Source of the DNA: a virus
Length of the DNA stretch: 56,741 bases
IMG/VR virus record: IMGVR_UViG_3300042691_019044
Coordinates: 1 to 56,741 of that record
Direction: 5' to 3' (one strand)
Positions 53,468 through 56,741 of this stretch are shown here, in pieces (position 1 is the first letter of the stretch; each line of letters begins with the position of its first letter). The notes beneath the pieces were generated by a model. It was not told where the DNA came from. It saw only the letters and a list, made by a program, of their open reading frames with translations, and searched no databases. The translations under genes were made by a program, and so were the position numbers.

Positions 53468-55309
53468 ATGAGCGCAATATTAAAAGTAAGAATCCCATTT
53501 TATAGAAGAAAAACAAACAGCGGTACTGATGGTTTAGCAACGTTTTATTTAGAATCGTTACCAACATATGTACCAACTGTGAACCAACAAGTATTAGTTG
53601 TTCATACGGGAGTGCCAACCACAAGTGGTTTAAAGAATAAATTAAATAGTATTTCAACAAACACAGTCCCAGCTTTTTTCCAAAGCGTTGAGCAAAACAC
53701 CACACAAGAATCTGTAACACAATCAGATGGTTTTGCTAATTTTATGGTTTTACAATACCAAGATTTGTCGTTTTCAACATCCCAATTTGGTGGTGATTGT
53801 AGAGGGTATATTGAATATGATGTTAACCCATCGGTATATTCTGTTTTAAAGCCTATCGAAAGTTCTGTTGTTGTTAATGAGTCGGTTCCTTTTGATTTAA
53901 ACGATGGATTAGTTACCGTACAGCATAAAGTTACGGGTAGTTTTCCAACTAATTTTATTCGTGGTATGTTTGTTAAAAGAACTGACACAAATACAATATT
54001 CGCAAACTTACTTAAATCATTAAATTTACCCGTTTCCGATGAGGAAATGAAAAAATATACAAGAAGCCAATATGGTACTTTGGCGTCAACAACTGGTACA
54101 ACTTATGATACCATGATTGATGGCACAAAATATATATGGACAGCACATACAACAACTGGTGCAACAACAGCAGCGTTGGTTGTACACCCAACAACAGGGT
54201 GGACTGGTGAGTATTTTGGTACAGCTTTACAATCAATTGGTTCGTATGATTACACGCCAACAAATAAAGCCGCATTACCAATTCAGAATGAATTATATTT
54301 AATATTTGAAATACCAAATGGGGCTTACGGTGAATTAATTGATGGTAAATCAATTAAATTCCAATTACCATATTACACTGGAACAACATCTAACGTTATT
54401 GATGCAAGACTTGGTTATTACTCTTATGGTGTAACCCCAGTGCAACTAGAGGCTTATGGCACCTATAATAAAAAAAATCTAACAACCAGAAATCTTGATA
54501 GGGTTTTAAGTGAAATTGATTATTCTGTTAAAGACATTGGTATTAGACCAGATTTAACTGCTACCACATATGAAAGTAACGTGGTACCATTATTTTCAGA
54601 TAAAATTAAAATACCATACGGTGCGAATTTCTCATCGTGGTCTGCTGGATACACAGATTTAATTGATGGTACTAGGGTGTTTAACCCAAGTGCACAAGAA
54701 AAAGCCGTTTATGATTATAATAATGATGAATGTATTGGTTTTGCCGCTTTAGATAAAGGATTTATCGTGATCACACACCCTAAAGTTGTTGATTCATACT
54801 TTAGAAATGTATTTAGCGGTACTGTTACAAAGTCAGGGACAGCTTCATTATTTACGGCAAATAAAAATTATGATGTCAACGGTACACCAGCAACTGGAAC
54901 AACAAAAGGTCTGGTAATAACAAACCCATCTCAGATGATAACAACTCTTGATGAAAATTCAAACATTGTTTGGGATAGTACACAATTTGTGTTGACTGGT
55001 ACATCACTTAACTCCAGCGCACAGTATATTAGTTATAATACCGAAAAATCATTAAATATTGTTTGTTTAGCTTCATCGGATGAGTTTTTCAAATCAACAA
55101 ATGATACCGCAAGAGAGTTAATGACAACTCCTATGGCAAATGATTTTTCTAATTTTAAAACAGAAGACCAAAACCTATACCCAGTAATAATAACGCAATT
55201 AGGCATTCACGATGCAGAGGGTAATTTATTAGCCGTATGTAAACCAACACAACCAGTTAAAAAATATTGGTTTGATGTTGTATCGTTTAATGTTAAAATA
55301 AGATTATAA
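53468..55309 (+). CDS. Fibre/adhesin-like tail protein lacking its own N-terminal module (613 aa)
   Basis: It starts five bases after the 80-aa module gene. The C-terminus (VIITQLGIHDAEGNLLAVCK, then PTQPVKKYW) matches the end of the 903-aa protein (EMGVYDSDGDLVAIG, SQP), so both belong to one family. The middle is Thr/Gly-rich beta sequence with TTG linkers (AHTTTGATTAALVVHPTTGW at ~227-246). It probably forms a fibre or adhesin together with the 80-aa protein. No catalytic motif was seen. No terminator was seen after it. Confidence 0.55.
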   Translation: MSAILKVRIPFYRRKTNSGTDGLATFYLESLPTYVPTVNQQVLVVHTGVPTTSGLKNKLNSISTNTVPAFFQSVEQNTTQESVTQSDGFANFMVLQYQDLSFSTSQFGGDCRGYIEYDVNPSVYSVLKPIESSVVVNESVPFDLNDGLVTVQHKVTGSFPTNFIRGMFVKRTDTNTIFANLLKSLNLPVSDEEMKKYTRSQYGTLASTTGTTYDTMIDGTKYIWTAHTTTGATTAALVVHPTTGWTGEYFGTALQSIGSYDYTPTNKAALPIQNELYLIFEIPNGAYGELIDGKSIKFQLPYYTGTTSNVIDARLGYYSYGVTPVQLEAYGTYNKKNLTTRNLDRVLSEIDYSVKDIGIRPDLTATTYESNVVPLFSDKIKIPYGANFSSWSAGYTDLIDGTRVFNPSAQEKAVYDYNNDECIGFAALDKGFIVITHPKVVDSYFRNVFSGTVTKSGTASLFTANKNYDVNGTPATGTTKGLVITNPSQMITTLDENSNIVWDSTQFVLTGTSLNSSAQYISYNTEKSLNIVCLASSDEFFKSTNDTARELMTTPMANDFSNFKTEDQNLYPVIITQLGIHDAEGNLLAVCKPTQPVKKYWFDVVSFNVKIRL

Positions 55310-55319
55310 TTTAATTTTT

Positions 55320-55919
55320 ATGCAAAAAGAGATACAAGAAGATTACTACTTACTTGGACTTGACGTATCAACAAAGACAATAGGAATCGCACTGTTTAAC
55401 AATAAAGGGCAGTTATTAGAATTAACACACATTTCACCAAAGGCAAAACCAACACCAGAAAGTAAAACGGAAGAGCTTATTAAAAAAGCGGATTTGTTTT
55501 CCGAATTTATCGCCAAATATTCAAAAATGAATATTAAGCACATTTTAATTGAGGAACCGTTATTAAGATCAAATAATGTAAACACAGTTGGTACATTATT
55601 ACGATTTAACGGTATGGTTACAAAAATATGCTATGATAGACTTGGTATTACACCAGAGTATATTAGTACATATGAGGCCAGAAAGAACGCTTTCCCAGAA
55701 TTAATGCAACCAGGAGCCACTGGTAAGATTGTTTTGTTTGGTGCTTATCCTAAAGAAATAGACAAAAAACGAGTTATTTGGGAGAAAGTATCTAAAAGAG
55801 AACCTAAAATTAGTTGGCTTTTGGACAAAAAGGGTCAATTAAAGAAAGAAAATTTTGATATGAGTGATGCATATACAGTATGTTTATCATTCGCCCATAT
55901 GCAAAATATTTTTGAGTAA
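55320..55919 (+). CDS. RuvC-like Holliday junction resolvase / RNase H-fold nuclease
   Basis: This 199-aa protein has the four-carboxylate pattern of the RuvC group: D15 in LLGLDVSTKTIGIAL, E78/E79 in HILIEEPLL, and D180/D183 in FDMSDAYTVCLSF near the C-terminus. The ribonuclease-H fold strand order around D15 (LDVSTKTIG, then ALFNNKG) is clear. Such enzymes cut branched DNA; in phages they resolve recombination and packaging intermediates, the job T4 endonuclease VII does with an unrelated fold. It follows the last tail gene by ten bases without a visible terminator and precedes a primase, so it may be transcribed with the late genes. Confidence 0.75.
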   Translation: MQKEIQEDYYLLGLDVSTKTIGIALFNNKGQLLELTHISPKAKPTPESKTEELIKKADLFSEFIAKYSKMNIKHILIEEPLLRSNNVNTVGTLLRFNGMVTKICYDRLGITPEYISTYEARKNAFPELMQPGATGKIVLFGAYPKEIDKKRVIWEKVSKREPKISWLLDKKGQLKKENFDMSDAYTVCLSFAHMQNIFE

Positions 55920-55921
55920 GA

Positions 55922-55953
55922 TTTGGTTTTTTGGTAATAATTGTGTATTTTTG
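55922..55953 (+). promoter_or_regulatory. Bacteroidota-type promoter for the primase gene
   Basis: TTTG at 55922-55925 and TATTTTTG at 55946-55953 (perfect TAnnTTTG) are separated by 20 bases, the spacing of the Bacteroidota sigma consensus. The primase ATG follows at 55970. A perfect inverted repeat GCCTA-AAA-TAGGC (55953-55965) spans the expected transcription start and could serve as an operator or a hairpin at the start of the mRNA. Confidence 0.65.
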
Positions 55954-55969
55954 CCTAAAATAGGCTTTA

Positions 55970-56741
55970 ATGTACGATTTGGACACTGATAGAAAACACG
56001 AACAACTTATTCAACTTCTTGAGGAATTTCTCGGTGAGCCAAGAAAACACTACACGACCAAGGGTCAGGTTTCCTTTGATTGCCCAAGCTGTTCAGCAAT
56101 GAAAGGTGTTGAATTTGACGGTAAGGGTAATCTCGAGGTTAATTATGACATGGGCGTCTATAATTGTTGGTCATGTGCAGAAACACATGGCACCAAGGGT
56201 AAGATTTATAATTTATTTAAGAATTTTGCTGACAGAGAACTTTTAAGGCGTTTTGTTGGTGGTAAATTTACATTCACTGGCGACTATTATACCGCTAAAG
56301 AATTTGTACCTAAAAAAGAAGTTTTAAAACTACCAAGTGAGTATTTTCAGTTAGTTGGTAAACAAAATTACCGTGATTTTAAACCCGCATTTTCTTATCT
56401 ATATAGTCGAGGTATCACGGATGAGATGATTGAAAAATACCAAATAGGATTTTGCTTAGGTGGTAAATACCAAAATCGAGTTGTTATACCATCTTTTGAC
56501 AAAGAAGGTGATCTTAACTATTTCGTTACAAGGTCAATTTCAAAGTACACAAAAAAATACAAATACCTCAATCCTGAGGTCGATAAAACCGAGATAATTT
56601 TTAATGAGAATTTAATTAACTGGGATAAAGCTATATTTTTGGTTGAGGGTGCCTTTGACCACATAGTAATCCCTAATAGCATTCCATTACTCGGTAAAAA
56701 ACTTTATGATAAATTATTTTCCGAACTTTATTTTAAGGCTA
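55970..56741 (+). CDS. DNA primase, DnaG/gp61-like, N-terminal part (3' end outside window)
   Basis: The frame stays open from the ATG to the window edge (257 codons). A zinc-ribbon with two Cys-x2-Cys pairs is visible: C38/C41 (DCPSCSAMKG) and C66/C69 (YNCWSCAETHG). A DnaG-type core follows (FSYLYSRGITDEMIEKYQIG at ~141-160, NRVVIPSFDKEGDLNYFVTR at ~170-189). The start of a TOPRIM domain is IFLVEGAFDHIVIP (about residues 222-235), with the catalytic Glu in VEG. Primases make RNA primers on the lagging strand and act with the gp41-type helicase encoded earlier in the window. A TOPRIM helicase-primase fusion cannot be excluded because the 3' end is missing. Confidence 0.8.
   Translation, partial: MYDLDTDRKHEQLIQLLEEFLGEPRKHYTTKGQVSFDCPSCSAMKGVEFDGKGNLEVNYDMGVYNCWSCAETHGTKGKIYNLFKNFADRELLRRFVGGKFTFTGDYYTAKEFVPKKEVLKLPSEYFQLVGKQNYRDFKPAFSYLYSRGITDEMIEKYQIGFCLGGKYQNRVVIPSFDKEGDLNYFVTRSISKYTKKYKYLNPEVDKTEIIFNENLINWDKAIFLVEGAFDHIVIPNSIPLLGKKLYDKLFSELYFKA

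Noticed and set aside
53440-53470. Programmed -1 frameshift joining the 80-aa and 613-aa fibre genes
   Set aside because: The 613-aa frame is the -1 frame, but it is open only from 53456, after a TAG at 53453-53455, and the overlap with the 80-aa frame contains no slippery heptamer. The second gene has its own typical TAAAATG start, so translational coupling is the simpler reading.
1-56741. CRISPR arrays, tRNA genes, insertion sequences, integrase or attachment sites
   Set aside because: Reading both strands by eye I saw no regular direct-repeat/spacer pattern, no tRNA cloverleaf arms and no transposase or integrase motifs. Gaps between genes are all about 100 bases or less, and a covariance-model search was not possible here.

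Overview
The window is a gene-dense, AT-rich stretch of a large tailed-phage genome. Every supported gene is on the + strand, and no intergenic stretch exceeds about 100 bases. It carries T4-type replication proteins (gp32-like SSB, UvsX, 5'-nuclease, gp41-type helicase, primase), a class I ribonucleotide reductase and T4-type baseplate wedge proteins (gp25-like, gp6-like). This points to a T4-related contractile-tailed virus (myovirus morphotype). Two features suggest a Bacteroidota (Flavobacteria-like) host. Promoter-like sites carry the TAnnTTTG -7 box typical of that phylum. Almost all starts sit in an A-rich AAAATG context with no Shine-Dalgarno sequence. The host is an inference and no hit to a named phage is claimed.

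Layout. (1) 1-20118, tail module A: the C-terminal part of a probable tape measure protein, a 2479-aa tail/baseplate protein, a small LysM/gp53-like protein, a 974-aa tail protein, and a 2673-aa baseplate-hub protein. The hub protein ends in three predicted hydrolase-like domains (DUF2272/CHAP-like, lysozyme/transglycosylase-like, SGNH esterase-like). (2) 20142-21360: three small overlapping genes behind a putative late promoter. (3) 21379-29581, nucleic-acid metabolism: SSB with its own promoter and terminator, UvsX, 5'-nuclease, an unknown 154-aa protein, replicative helicase, NrdB, NrdA, then a terminator. (4) 29607-47777, tail module B: a second late-promoter-like site, gp25-like and gp6-like wedge proteins, five poorly characterised structural proteins and a 2551-aa giant. 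(5) 47791-55309, fibre/adhesin-like module: genes sharing a short N-terminal LTD.GR-type module, accessory structural proteins, a small nucleotidyltransferase-fold protein, and a split two-gene version of the first fibre gene. (6) 55320 to the end: a RuvC-like resolvase and, behind a Bacteroidota-type promoter, the 5' part of a DnaG/gp61-like primase that runs off the window.

How it fits together. The replication block and RNR supply recombination-coupled DNA synthesis and dNTPs. The late blocks build the tail tube/baseplate and receptor-binding apparatus. A 15-base motif, [CA]TATTTAT-N-[AG]-[AT]-[AT]-AAA, precedes four structural blocks and resembles a variant of the T4 late promoter TATAAATA. 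TAnnTTTG-type sites precede the SSB, nrdB and primase genes, as expected for early/middle genes read by the host sigma factor. The most unusual items are the multi-enzyme hub, the nucleotidyltransferase-like gene among tail genes, the fused versus split fibre paralogues, and chitin-binding-like W/Y modules scattered over several tail proteins.
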